Positions 6,012-13,646 of a DNA stretch of 14,681 bases are shown here, in pieces. The position numbers and the translations under genes were made by a program. The notes beneath the pieces are model-generated. The model saw only the letters and a program-made list of their open reading frames with translations. It was not told where the DNA came from and made no database searches. Source of the stretch: Niastella sp. Its GTDB lineage: Bacteria; Bacteroidota; Bacteroidia; Chitinophagales; Chitinophagaceae. Numbering within the stretch: the first letter of the stretch is position 1; the number at the start of each line of letters is the position of its first letter. Location: assembly GCA_021154515.1 (NCBI GenBank), contig JAJKIL010000167.1:1-14681 (forward strand), read 5' to 3'.

Positions 6012-6139
6012 TTGACCAGTTGACCAGTTGATCAGTTGACGAGGTTGACAAGTTGATAGGGTTGATATAGTTGATAGAGGGAGTATGAAATAAGAGGTTA
6101 GAAGTAGGAAGTTGAAAGGGTTGACAAGTTAACAGGTTG
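6011..6139. repeat. Short TTGACNAG-type tandem repeat tract
   Basis: Beginning at the last base of the MarR stop codon, GTTGACCA-GTTGACCA-GTTGATCA-GTTGACGAG continues through about eight 8-10-nt units to 6078. A second group follows at 6111-6139 (GTTGAAAGG, GTTGACAA, GTTAACAG, GTTGAATG). An inverted version lies beyond the acyl-CoA dehydrogenase at 8113-8145. It contains no gene. Confidence 0.75.
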
Positions 6140-6170
6140 AATGCAAAAGTGAGGCTCGAATTACGGAGGT

Positions 6171-6199
6171 CGTTTCACGTTTCACGTTTGCCGTTTCAC
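6171..6199. repeat. Heptamer repeat GTTTCAC
   Basis: Four 7-8-nt units follow one another: GTTTCAC, GTTTCAC, GTTTGCC, GTTTCAC. It is a short simple repeat in the space between MarR and the acyl-CoA dehydrogenase. The remaining bases 6200-6257 show no clear promoter. Confidence 0.6.
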
Positions 6200-6257
6200 G
6201 AAAAGCACTCAGAATAACGATTGCAACAAAATTTACCCAACAATAAACATACTACAT

Positions 6258-8048
6258 ATGAGCACCACCACACAACAAAACATACTCAAAGGCGGTGAAT
6301 GGCTTATAAAGGAAAGTTCCCCCTTTGATACCTTCATCCCGGAAGATTTTTCAGAAGAACAGCAAATGGTAAAAGACATGTGCGCTTCGTTCCTCGATGC
6401 GGAGGTATTGCCTATTCTCGACCGCATCGATAAACTGGAACCGGGTCTGATGCCTTCACTTGTTACCAAAGCCGGTGAACAGGGTTTGCTGGGCGCTTCC
6501 ATTCCCGAACAGTATGGTGGGCTGGGTAAAGACTTTATTACCTCTAACCTGGTAGGGGAAGGACTGGGCGGCGGTTTTTCATTTTCCGTGGCGGTTTCGG
6601 CGCACATGGGTATTGGCACCCTGCCGATCCTTTATTTTGGCACCGACACCCAAAAGAGTAAATATATTCCCAGGCTTGCTACAGGCGAATGGAAGGGCGC
6701 TTATGGCCTTACAGAGCCCAACAGCGGCAGCGACGCATTAGGCGCCAAAACAACAGCTACTTTAAGCGCCGATGGAAAGCATTATCTGTTAAACGGCCAG
6801 AAATGCTGGATCACCAATGGCGGTTTTGCAGATGTGTACACCGTGTTTGCGAAAATTGATGGCGACAAGTTTTCGGCCTTTATTGTAGAAAGAGGTTTTG
6901 AAGGGTTTACGCAAGGGGCCGAAGAACACAAAATGGGTATCAAAGGTTCTTCAACCGTTCAGTTGTATTTTCAGGATTGTAAGGTGCCGGTTGAAAACCT
7001 GCTGGGTGAAATTGGCAAAGGCCACATTATTGCCTTCAACATCCTGAACATAGGCAGGTTGAAATTGTGTGCAGCTGCCCTGGGCGGCGCCAAAAGGGCC
7101 ACTACCACCAGCATTCAATACGCCAATACCCGCGAACAATTTAAAACGCCTATCGCGTCATTTGGCGCTATCAAAAATAAACTGGCCGAAATGGCCATTG
7201 TCATGTGGGTAGCCGAAAGCGCTTTGTACCGCACCGCCAAATGGATCGATGATAAAGAGCATGAACTGCTGGCCGCCGGTAAATCATTCAGCGAATCAGT
7301 GCTGGGCGGGGCAGAAGAATATGCCATCGAATGCGCCATCTTAAAAGTATTTGGCAGCGAAACGCTCGATTTTATAGTGGATGAAGGCGTACAGATCCAC
7401 GGTGGTAATGGTTACAGCGATGAATATGTAATTTCAAAAGCCTACCGCGATAGCCGCATCAACCGCATTTATGAAGGCACCAACGAGATCAATCGCCTGT
7501 TAACGGTTGATATGGTATTGAAACGCGCCATGAAAGGCCGTTTAGACCTGATGACAGGCGCCATGAACGTGCAGAAAGAATTGATGAGCATCCCCGACTT
7601 TGGCAGCGGCGATGAAGAAGCTTTTGCCAAAGAGAAAAAGCTGATCGCCAATTTTAAAAAGGCCATCCTGTTAACAGCCGGTGCCGCAGTACAAAAACTG
7701 ATGACGAAGATCGAGCAGGAGCAGGAAATACTGATGCACATTGCCGATATGGCAATTGCCACCTTTGCCGCCGAAAGCGCCCTGTTACGGGCCATGAAGC
7801 TGGTTGATCGCAAAGGCGAAGCCGCAGCTGCCTTTGAACTGGATATAACAAGAACTTATTTATACGATTCCGCCGACCTCATTCACAAACATGGCAAAGA
7901 CGCTATTAATGCGTTTGCCGATGGTGATGAACAACGGATGATGTTATTGGGAATAAAACGGTTTACAAAAATGGAACCTTTCAATAGCAAGGAAGCCAAA
8001 CGCCGCATTGCTGCGAAGCTCATTGCCGATAACCGGTATCCACTGTAA
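6258..8048 (+). CDS. Acyl-CoA dehydrogenase, VLCAD-like (C-terminally extended)
   Basis: The 596-aa flavoenzyme catalyses the first step of fatty-acid beta-oxidation, oxidising acyl-CoA to trans-2-enoyl-CoA with FAD and passing electrons to ETF. The N-terminal helical domain is at about 30-145. The middle beta domain contains GAYGLTEPNSGSDALG (147-162) and CWITNGG (183-189), both lining FAD. The C-terminal helical domain contains QIHGGNGYSDEY (379-390) and RINRIYEGTNEINR (400-413). Glu406 of YEGTNE is the catalytic base position used by VLCAD and most short/medium-chain enzymes. About 170 extra residues after 425 match the VLCAD/ACAD9-type C-terminal domain and explain the length over the usual ~380 aa. 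The ATG at 6258 fits this family. It is transcribed alone or with the MarR gene, and a terminator follows 27 nt after the stop. No beta-oxidation partner (hydratase, dehydrogenase, thiolase) is adjacent. Confidence 0.94.
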   Translation: MSTTTQQNILKGGEWLIKESSPFDTFIPEDFSEEQQMVKDMCASFLDAEVLPILDRIDKLEPGLMPSLVTKAGEQGLLGASIPEQYGGLGKDFITSNLVGEGLGGGFSFSVAVSAHMGIGTLPILYFGTDTQKSKYIPRLATGEWKGAYGLTEPNSGSDALGAKTTATLSADGKHYLLNGQKCWITNGGFADVYTVFAKIDGDKFSAFIVERGFEGFTQGAEEHKMGIKGSSTVQLYFQDCKVPVENLLGEIGKGHIIAFNILNIGRLKLCAAALGGAKRATTTSIQYANTREQFKTPIASFGAIKNKLAEMAIVMWVAESALYRTAKWIDDKEHELLAAGKSFSESVLGGAEEYAIECAILKVFGSETLDFIVDEGVQIHGGNGYSDEYVISKAYRDSRINRIYEGTNEINRLLTVDMVLKRAMKGRLDLMTGAMNVQKELMSIPDFGSGDEEAFAKEKKLIANFKKAILLTAGAAVQKLMTKIEQEQEILMHIADMAIATFAAESALLRAMKLVDRKGEAAAAFELDITRTYLYDSADLIHKHGKDAINAFADGDEQRMMLLGIKRFTKMEPFNSKEAKRRIAAKLIADNRYPL

Positions 8049-8074
8049 ACATATTATCCGGACGGAAAATTAAT

Positions 8075-8106
8075 AACCCTTTTGCGCTTTGGCAGAAGGG
8101 TTTTTT
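8075..8106 (+). terminator. Rho-independent terminator of the acyl-CoA dehydrogenase
   Basis: AACCCTT (8075-8081) pairs with AAGGGTT (8096-8102). Inside, TGC pairs with GCA around a short loop, and six T residues (8101-8106) follow. It lies 27 nt after the stop codon and reads on the plus strand. Confidence 0.85.
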
Positions 8107-8112
8107 CTGTGG

Positions 8113-8145
8113 GTTAACTCGTCAACTTGTTAACTGGTCAACTTA
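8113..8145. repeat. Inverted copy of the TTGACNAG-type repeat
   Basis: Read on the minus strand this is AAGTTGACCAG, TTAACAAG, TTGACGAG, TTAAC. These are the same 8-nt units found at 6011-6139 but in opposite orientation, so the acyl-CoA dehydrogenase is flanked by inverted repeats. It overlaps the last codons of the small membrane protein gene. Confidence 0.65.
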
Positions 8146-8339
8146 TCACCTTCTTCTCCCTCATCAGATTTAAATGCAGCCCGGGCAAGCAATAAAAAGC
8201 CGGCAGTGGCATGAAGTATAAAACAGGAATGTGAAACTTTATCGTTGTAACCAGTACTGGTGAGCATAATGGTCATAGAAGCTATCACAGCCATAAAACA
8301 AACGATCAATAAGCTGTTTACAAAGGGTACTATACGCAT
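8130..8339 (-). CDS. Small two-helix membrane protein, hypothetical
   Basis: From the ATG at 8339 the product is 69 aa. It has two hydrophobic segments: about 4-27 (VPFVNSLLIVCFMAVIASMT) and about 38-52 (CFILHATAGFLLLA). An acidic tail (KSDEGEEGDKLTS) follows. The pattern suggests a small inner-membrane protein with two TM helices, and the tail's final residues are encoded by the short repeat. I know of no family match. An in-frame TTG at 8393 would add 18 less convincing residues. The gene converges with the acyl-CoA dehydrogenase and diverges from the dGTPase. The hydrophobic architecture makes it more credible than random, but it may not be real. Confidence 0.5.
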   Translation of the reverse strand: MRIVPFVNSLLIVCFMAVIASMTIMLTSTGYNDKVSHSCFILHATAGFLLLARAAFKSDEGEEGDKLTS

Positions 8340-8520
8340 ACGGTTAAATTTTGTAGCACGAATTTCAGATTGAATATAATATCTGCCTTGCAATTATTCT
8401 AACTTTTGGATAAAATCAATTGGGTTTTGTAGAAAATATAGGGGTTTGCCCTTGGGCTATCAGGGTTTTGTAAGCTAAATACCCCTTAGGACACAAGGTT
8501 TTGCGAAAGCTGAAGGCTAT

Positions 8521-8552
8521 TTTAAACCCTCGCTATTTTTCGGTTATTTTTG
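8521..8552 (+). promoter_or_regulatory. Putative dgt promoter giving a leaderless or near-leaderless mRNA
   Basis: TATTTTTG (8545-8552) matches TAnnTTTG exactly. Twenty nt upstream lies TTTA (8521-8524), one mismatch from TTTG. The element ends 5 nt before the ATG at 8558, so the predicted transcript start falls on or beside the start codon. Confidence 0.45.
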
Positions 8553-8557
8553 TCGCC

Positions 8558-9943
8558 ATGAACTGGCAACAACTTACTAGCAGCAAACGGAGCGGCTCTG
8601 AAAACAAGACGGCGTACACCGATGCGGTACGAACGTCCTTTGTTAGGGATTATGATCGCCTGATATTTTCAAGCGCTTTCAGACGGTTGCAGAATAAAAC
8701 CCAGGTATTTCCGTTACCCGGTCCCGGCGTGTTTGTGCATAACCGCTTAACGCATAGTTTAGAGGTGGCATCGGTGGGCCGGTCGTTGGGTAAAGCGGTG
8801 GGCGACGCCCTTGCGCAGAAATACCCACAGGAAAACGATTACTTCCGCGAGTTTTATAAATATGAATTGCCCTCGGTAATTGCCGCCGGTTGCCTGGCGC
8901 ATGATATTGGTAATCCACCGTTCGGGCATTCGGGTGAGGACGCCATCCGTACTTTTTTCACGGAGCTCACCGGAACGGAAAAGGCGCAATTTTCGGAATT
9001 GCTCAGTGAGAACCAGCAACGCGATTTTCTTTATTTCGAAGGGAACGCCAATGCTTTTCGCACCCTTACACATAGTTTTAATGAAAAAGCAGCCGGTGGT
9101 TTCCGGTTAACCTACGCAACACTGGCCTCCATTGTAAAATATCCATCCGATTCACTGAGCGGGTTTAATAAACAACAGCTGGTAACAAAAAAATCGGGAT
9201 TCTTTGATTCGGAGATTGAAACCTATAAACATATTGCCAATGAACTGGGCATCCCCCGGCTCGATGACTCAAAAAACATTTTTGCCCGCCATCCCTTTGT
9301 GTACCTGGTTGAAGCAGCCGATGATATCTGTTACCGCATTATTGATTTTGAAGATGCGCACCGCCTTAATATCATTTCCATCGATACTATTAAAGAATTA
9401 TTCCTGCAGTTTTTTGAGAATGAGACCGGCTATGATGCCAGAGAAAAGGTAGAAGATACTTTTAACGGCATAAACGACAATAACCAGCGGGTGCAGTTCT
9501 TACGCGCCAAGCTCATAAACCTGCTCATCAACCGCGTTACCAATGTGTTTATGGAGAAAGAGGAGGAGTTGCTGCAGGGTACCTTACAAAGATCATTGAT
9601 CGATTATTTGCCGGAATCGGAATTGCAGTTGATGAAAACCATCGACGAATTTTCCATCCAGCATATCTATAATCACCGGTCGGTAGTGGAAATTGAAATT
9701 GCCGGTTACAATGTAATTGGCGGTTTGCTGAAAGAATTCTTTGCGGCGGTTATCAATCCCAAATCGGCCAAATCAAAGAAACTGCTGCAATTGATCTCCC
9801 AACAGTTTATAATTACCGGTGAACGCGACAAGCTGTACAACGACATTCAATCGGTAGTTGATTTTATTGCGGGTATGACCGACCTGTTTGCGGTAGACGT
9901 TTTCAGAAAGATCACGGGGATTGAATTTCCACAAATACGATAA
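8558..9943 (+). CDS. dgt: Deoxyguanosinetriphosphate triphosphohydrolase (dGTPase), HD superfamily
   Basis: The 461-aa cytosolic enzyme hydrolyses dGTP (and often other dNTPs) to the deoxynucleoside and triphosphate, helping to control dNTP pools. The HD-domain metal ligands are visible: His66 (NRLTHSLEV), His115-Asp116 (GCLAHDIGNPPFGHSGED) and an Asp at 255/256 (VEAADDICYRIIDFEDAH). The DIGNPPFGH box with His124, and EGNANAFR (161-168), are hallmarks of the dGTPase family. The N-terminal RDYDRLIFSSAFRRLQNKTQ (30-49) is the highly conserved segment of this family. I chose the ATG at 8558 over an in-frame TTG at 8501 because the family start is there and the promoter-like element would otherwise lie inside the gene. 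A Dabb-domain gene follows after 17 nt and a DUF2251-like gene after that, all in the same direction. Confidence 0.95.
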   Translation: MNWQQLTSSKRSGSENKTAYTDAVRTSFVRDYDRLIFSSAFRRLQNKTQVFPLPGPGVFVHNRLTHSLEVASVGRSLGKAVGDALAQKYPQENDYFREFYKYELPSVIAAGCLAHDIGNPPFGHSGEDAIRTFFTELTGTEKAQFSELLSENQQRDFLYFEGNANAFRTLTHSFNEKAAGGFRLTYATLASIVKYPSDSLSGFNKQQLVTKKSGFFDSEIETYKHIANELGIPRLDDSKNIFARHPFVYLVEAADDICYRIIDFEDAHRLNIISIDTIKELFLQFFENETGYDAREKVEDTFNGINDNNQRVQFLRAKLINLLINRVTNVFMEKEEELLQGTLQRSLIDYLPESELQLMKTIDEFSIQHIYNHRSVVEIEIAGYNVIGGLLKEFFAAVINPKSAKSKKLLQLISQQFIITGERDKLYNDIQSVVDFIAGMTDLFAVDVFRKITGIEFPQIR

Positions 9944-9960
9944 AATAAAACCTTAAAAAT

Positions 9961-10368
9961 ATGACTACACGCCGCGAATTTATTAGTAACACCGGAAAAG
10001 CGATGGTTGCCGGTGGATTGGTTACCTTAGCAGAAAATGGGGATCCCGTTATGATAGAAAACAAATTTATCCATCACGTTTATTTCTGGTTAAAGAATGC
10101 CGGCAGCAAGGAAGATCGCGCCAAACTCCTCGAAGGTCTGCATAAGCTGTCGAAGGTACCAACTATCAGAACCTTTCATATTGGTCAGCCGGCCGATACC
10201 AACCGCGATGTAATTGAACGGGGGTACGTATTCAGCTGGTTTGCTTTGTTTGATAATGGGGCCGACCAGGCAAGCTACCAGGTTGATCCTATTCACCTGA
10301 AATTTGTTGAAGACTATTCGCACTTATGGAGCAAGGTAATTGTGTATGATTCTGTAGATGCTAAATAA
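9961..10368 (+). CDS. Dabb (stress-responsive A/B barrel) domain protein with twin-arginine signal
   Basis: The 135-aa protein begins MTTRREFISNTGKAMVAGGL. RR-E-F-I is a twin-arginine motif followed by a modest hydrophobic stretch, so the protein may be exported folded by the Tat system. From about residue 34 (ENKFIHHVYFWLKNAGSKED) the sequence has the Dabb pattern. That pattern is a strand with HxVxF, a helix (KLLEGLHKLSKV), a strand (IRTFHIGQPADTNRD), a strand (YVFSWFALFDN), and a helix ending in HLKFVEDYSHLW. This small ferredoxin-like dimeric domain binds diverse ligands; its function here is unknown. It begins 17 nt after dgt and ends 9 nt before the DUF2251-like gene, suggesting one transcript. 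The cytosolic dGTPase and an apparently exported Dabb protein make an odd pair. Confidence 0.78.
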   Translation: MTTRREFISNTGKAMVAGGLVTLAENGDPVMIENKFIHHVYFWLKNAGSKEDRAKLLEGLHKLSKVPTIRTFHIGQPADTNRDVIERGYVFSWFALFDNGADQASYQVDPIHLKFVEDYSHLWSKVIVYDSVDAK

Positions 10369-10377
10369 CGGTGGCCC

Positions 10378-10785
10378 ATGAACGGATACTTACTGCGGGA
10401 GCAGTCCTATACTGCGGGGGAAGCAACCTTTATTGATTGTATCAACGAGATAAACAACTATGCCGTTGCTTTTGAAGATGATACCGATACGGGGTATTTT
10501 TATGCGTTTATACTGGATGTTGAAGGAAAGCAACTGGTATTAGATGCGTTGCATATTTACAATATTGAGGAAGTGCCTGAAGAACTGCGAAAAGGTATTA
10601 TCAGGATCATATGGTCGAAAGACTGGCAACGGTGCGCCCTGGTGATCAATAATTATTGCCACGCCATCTTTGATTTTGAAAATCATGGCGGCTACTGCCG
10701 GAACGAATTTCCGCCACCCAATGAATTCTGGACGAAAGGGGAAAGAACGCTCACCAATGAAATGGTAACGGCCCTGTTTAAATAA
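10378..10785 (+). CDS. Conserved hypothetical protein, DUF2251-like
   Basis: This is a 135-aa soluble, acidic protein with no signal peptide or TM segment. Landmarks are NNYAVAFEDDTDTGYFYAFI (27-46), DALHIYNIEEVPEELRKGII (55-74), WSKDWQRCALVINNYCHAIF (79-98) and DFENHGGYCRNEFPPP (99-114). From memory these resemble the DUF2251 family, a small beta-rich domain of unknown function often found in immunity-protein-like settings; I cannot confirm this by search. It starts 9 nt after the Dabb gene and ends 16 nt before the convergent deacetylase stop. The shared short space shows no clear terminator. Its role is unknown. Confidence 0.72.
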   Translation: MNGYLLREQSYTAGEATFIDCINEINNYAVAFEDDTDTGYFYAFILDVEGKQLVLDALHIYNIEEVPEELRKGIIRIIWSKDWQRCALVINNYCHAIFDFENHGGYCRNEFPPPNEFWTKGERTLTNEMVTALFK

Positions 10786-10801
10786 AAAATATCTGATCCC
10801 T

Positions 10802-11653
10802 TTATTCCGCCAACGGCGCCTTCCGGGAGATTTTCAGCGATTCGACCGCGGGTTGAATTAATTGCCTTGGTTGCAACGACCTGGTTGTTGAAAGCATATC
10901 CCACATAGTGGTGAAATCGCCTTCTGATTTCAGGTCTTTGATCAGGCGGTATAAGCGTTGTTGCATCTTTTCGCCCGACCATCTTTTTGCATAACCCGGT
11001 AACTCAAACTCCCAGATGTCGGTAAATTCCCAGGGATGAAAATATAAGCACAGGTAACCGTCTTTATTCAGGGCTTTTATGGCCAGGTTTTTAAAAGCGC
11101 TGTAAGGCATGTTTTTAAAGGCAAGCCAAAACAGCGGTATGCGCAGGCGTGAACTCACAGATGCCGGTACGCGCAGCATATTCTGATCGGTGTATATGGT
11201 GCGTGGCAGGTGAAGATCGTTATATCGACCCGGGATCCAGGTAGGGTTTACAGAAGAATCGTAACTGTACCCGGCGGCAATAACATCAGCCATAGGTACT
11301 TTTTTCAACCGGGGCATTCTTAAGCCATAAACAGGTTGATTGGTAATATCTTCCAGTTCGAGCCGGCTTTGTAACAGGTCTTCTGTTTTGTACCGGGAAT
11401 GAAAGAAAGTATGTGAAGCTATTTCGTGCTTGCGCGAGATCTGGCGAATGCTATCGGGATACCAGCTGGCAAAATTAGCGGTAGTAAAAAAGGTGCAGGC
11501 GGTATCGGCCCCATTTATGATGGCCATAGTAGATTGCAGGCCCTTGAAACCGATCTCCATTTGTTCTTCAATGGACAGGTTTTGATTATACTCCAGGGGC
11601 ATATCAAACTCTTCTACATCAAAACTCATCAATATGTATCGCTGACGGCTCAT
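10802..11653 (-). CDS. Polysaccharide deacetylase (carbohydrate esterase family 4, NodB-like)
   Basis: The 283-aa protein has the CE4 motifs: SFDVEEFD (10-17, with Asp12 as the likely base or metal ligand) and HEIASHTFFHSRY (76-88, with His81 and His85 as metal ligands). YGLRMPR (109-115) holds the conserved Arg, and YDSSVNPTW (131-139) follows. LYFHPWEF (203-210) has His206 near the active-site Asp/His charge relay. The FHPWE ending and DVEEFD start are closest to the group acting with exopolysaccharide or sugar-lipid assembly rather than chitin. No signal peptide is seen, so it probably acts on a cytosolic or membrane-face lipid-linked N-acetyl sugar (inference). The ATG at 11653 overlaps the upstream glycosyltransferase by 35 nt; a second Met (11629) would overlap by 11. 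The two genes are almost certainly co-transcribed. Confidence 0.88.
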   Translation of the reverse strand: MSRQRYILMSFDVEEFDMPLEYNQNLSIEEQMEIGFKGLQSTMAIINGADTACTFFTTANFASWYPDSIRQISRKHEIASHTFFHSRYKTEDLLQSRLELEDITNQPVYGLRMPRLKKVPMADVIAAGYSYDSSVNPTWIPGRYNDLHLPRTIYTDQNMLRVPASVSSRLRIPLFWLAFKNMPYSAFKNLAIKALNKDGYLCLYFHPWEFTDIWEFELPGYAKRWSGEKMQQRLYRLIKDLKSEGDFTTMWDMLSTTRSLQPRQLIQPAVESLKISRKAPLAE

Positions 11654-12575
11654 GAATATTTGATTCTTTTACTATGTAAACAGGTCGGTGTTTGTTTTGC
11701 ATAAATAGCTTGCCCAGGTAAATGCCAATGATACCCAGTATCATCAGCTGCAGGCCGCCAAAAAATACAACGGTCACTATTAACGAGCTCCAACCAGAGA
11801 TCGTATACCCGAAATAGTAACTGTACAAGGCATAAGGTATATAAAGGGTCGATAAGGCTGCAAATGTAAAGCCAATATAGGTTGCTGCGTATAATGGTCT
11901 GATACTGAATGAGGTTATACCCTGTAAGGCAAACCGTATCATCTTCTTCGACGTATATTTTGAAGCGCCTGATCTGCGCTCATTCGGTTCGTATTCAACA
12001 GGGATCTGCTTAAATCCTGCCCATTTTACCAGGCCTCTGAAAAAGGGTTCAAACTCGGCCAGTCCGCGCAGTACATCTACCACATTGCGGTTCATTAACC
12101 GGAAATCTGCGGTTCCTTTTTCAATTTTGATATCACTCAGCCAGTTTATGAGCTTGTAAAAAGCGTTGGAGGTAACCCGTTTAAAAAAGGGCAGCTTTTT
12201 ATCTTCTTTTCGAATGGTGTACACCACATCATAGCCTTCCTCCCATTTTTCAAGCAAAGCGGGTATCAGAGAAGGCGGGTGTTGCATATCCCCATCCATG
12301 GTAATTACACAATCTCCATCGGCTTTATCCAAACCGGCCTTGATGGCTGCCTGGTGGCCGAAATTGCGGGAGAAAGAGATGTACCGGATGTGATCGTCCT
12401 GAAGGGCCAGTTTTTTTACTTCGTGCAAAGTAAGGTCGTTGCTGCCGTCATCAACAAACAGCAGGTTGTACCGGTAAGGCAGGTCGGCAAACGTGCGTTT
12501 AATGGCTTTTGCCATTACGGTTACATTTTCCCTTTCATTATGAACCGGAACAATGATAGATACGAGTTTCGTCAT
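11619..12575 (-). CDS. Polyprenyl-phosphate glycosyltransferase, GtrB/DPM1-like (GT2)
   Basis: The 318-aa protein has a GT-A domain with SIIVPVHNERENV (6-18), FVDDGSND (40-47) and ITMDGDMQHPP (91-101, DxD metal site). RNFGHQAAIKAGLDKADGD (70-88) and RRSGASKYT (200-208) are typical of dolichol/undecaprenyl-phosphate sugar transferases. Two TM helices follow at about 231-255 and 264-292, as in GtrB/YkoT-like proteins, which dimerise in the inner membrane. Such enzymes transfer glucose, mannose or a related sugar from a nucleotide donor to undecaprenyl phosphate, and a flippase then presents it outside. The donor is not shown. The downstream deacetylase overlaps its end, suggesting that the transferred sugar is N-acetylated and later trimmed, as in L-Ara4N-like pathways (inference). 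Its own start at 12575 is clear. Confidence 0.9.
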   Translation of the reverse strand: MTKLVSIIVPVHNERENVTVMAKAIKRTFADLPYRYNLLFVDDGSNDLTLHEVKKLALQDDHIRYISFSRNFGHQAAIKAGLDKADGDCVITMDGDMQHPPSLIPALLEKWEEGYDVVYTIRKEDKKLPFFKRVTSNAFYKLINWLSDIKIEKGTADFRLMNRNVVDVLRGLAEFEPFFRGLVKWAGFKQIPVEYEPNERRSGASKYTSKKMIRFALQGITSFSIRPLYAATYIGFTFAALSTLYIPYALYSYYFGYTISGWSSLIVTVVFFGGLQLMILGIIGIYLGKLFMQNKHRPVYIVKESNIHEPSAIHIDEF

Positions 12576-12887
12576 GCCGTCATTGTTTTTAGGTAAATAA
12601 TCAGGTTAGAGTTTAAACGCCAGCGTGTTGGAGGAGTAGAGAGATGGTTGCAAATCAGGCCTTGCATGGCATATGCATGATTACCTTGCGAGGATGACCC
12701 TGGCAAGTTTTCGTTCAGGCAAATGATTGGTGCTTTTCGATTGGGTGTTAACATCTCAATAACTACGGATAAAACGGCATTTTTGACGTTTCCCCTATGT
12801 AGAAAGGCAAAAACTTCTCCAATTCCAGGAAAAAAAACGCTTATTTCCTGAAATATTGAAAATCAGTAAAATATACTTATGTGAATG
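12576..12887. other. Gene-free spacer between the GT/deacetylase pair and pgl
   Basis: This 312-bp stretch contains no convincing gene. It has GC-poor sequence and a run of GCATG/ATGCATATG-like elements around 12661-12682. A 7-bp inverted repeat pairs CAGGAAA (12826-12832) with TTTCCTG (12844-12850) around an 11-nt loop. The latter sits 38 nt after the pgl stop and could be a weak terminator, but it has no T-run after the stem on the minus strand. The spacer probably holds the promoter of the glycosyltransferase, though I cannot point to one. Confidence 0.4.
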
Positions 12888-13610
12888 TTAGGCCTTTACC
12901 TTGCTGGCGGCGGCTTCATCCACAAACCAGTGCAATTGGCCACTGGCAGGTTGAATGATCTGGGAAGGAAATTGGTCAACATTAGGTTCCCCCTTTAATA
13001 CTTCATACAAAGCGTTGGCTTTGTTGGCGCCAAATGTGATAAAAGCCACTTTGCGGGCCCGGTTTACGATGGGGGCAGTTAAAGTGATGCGGTACATCTG
13101 CTGGGCGTCCAGATAAAAAGAGGTTACCCAGGCTTTTTGCTCATGGATAACGGGGGTGTGGGGGAAAAGTGAGAGGGTATGGCCATCATCGCCCATCCCA
13201 TTCAGTACCAGGTCGAAGGAAGGGCCTTCGTCAGGAAAGTATTGGTGAAGGATGGCTTCGTAGGCTTTGGCCGAATTGTCAGGTGATAAAGTGGTGTCCA
13301 TAATATGCACCTGGTCATGCAAAACGGGTACTTTTTCCAGCAAATGCTCAAAAGTCATTTTGGCATTGTTGCGGCTGTCATCAAAAGGCACTGCGCGTTC
13401 ATCGCCCCAGAAAATATGCAGTTTGCTCCAGTCAATACGTTCCCGGTAAGGCGCAGCAGCCAGCAGTTCATACAGCTGTTTGGGCGAATTACCACCTGTA
13501 ACCACCCAGGTAAACCGATCCTGTTTTTGCAGGGTAGTCTCTATGTTGGTAGTGATCCATTCAGCGAGGGCGTGGCTTACTTCGTCGGGAGTTTTGTATA
13601 TATGGAGCAT
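12888..13610 (-). CDS. pgl: 6-phosphogluconolactonase
   Basis: The 240-aa cytosolic enzyme hydrolyses 6-phosphoglucono-delta-lactone to 6-phosphogluconate, the second step of the oxidative pentose phosphate pathway. The SOL/DevB-type motifs are present: VVTGGNSPKQLYELL (36-50, with GGNSP), LHIFWGDERAVPFDDSRNN (64-82) and LVLNGMGDDGHTLSLFPH (134-151, the GMGxDGHxASLFP-like active-site loop). NRARKVAFITFG is a late family signature. The length matches the DevB type. It is immediately downstream of zwf on the same strand, 105 nt apart with a palindrome between, which fits the common zwf-pgl order. The ATG at 13610 (MLHIYKTPDEVS) is a clear start. Confidence 0.95.
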   Translation of the reverse strand: MLHIYKTPDEVSHALAEWITTNIETTLQKQDRFTWVVTGGNSPKQLYELLAAAPYRERIDWSKLHIFWGDERAVPFDDSRNNAKMTFEHLLEKVPVLHDQVHIMDTTLSPDNSAKAYEAILHQYFPDEGPSFDLVLNGMGDDGHTLSLFPHTPVIHEQKAWVTSFYLDAQQMYRITLTAPIVNRARKVAFITFGANKANALYEVLKGEPNVDQFPSQIIQPASGQLHWFVDEAAASKVKA

Positions 13611-13646
13611 GGTAAATTAGTGCTATTTGTTCTTTATATATAGTAT

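Noticed and set aside
8501..8557. Extended N terminus of dGTPase from a TTG at 8501
   Set aside because: The added 19 residues do not fit the family start and would place the TATTTTTG promoter-like element inside the gene.
12572..12754. 60-codon frame overlapping the glycosyltransferase start by ATGA, possibly a leader peptide
   Set aside because: The overlap is suggestive of coupling, but the peptide has no recognisable features, no promoter is visible and the composition looks random.
12826..12850. Terminator for pgl
   Set aside because: A 7-bp inverted repeat exists, but on the minus strand no T-run follows the stem; the T-run is in the loop. It was kept only as a note in the spacer entry.
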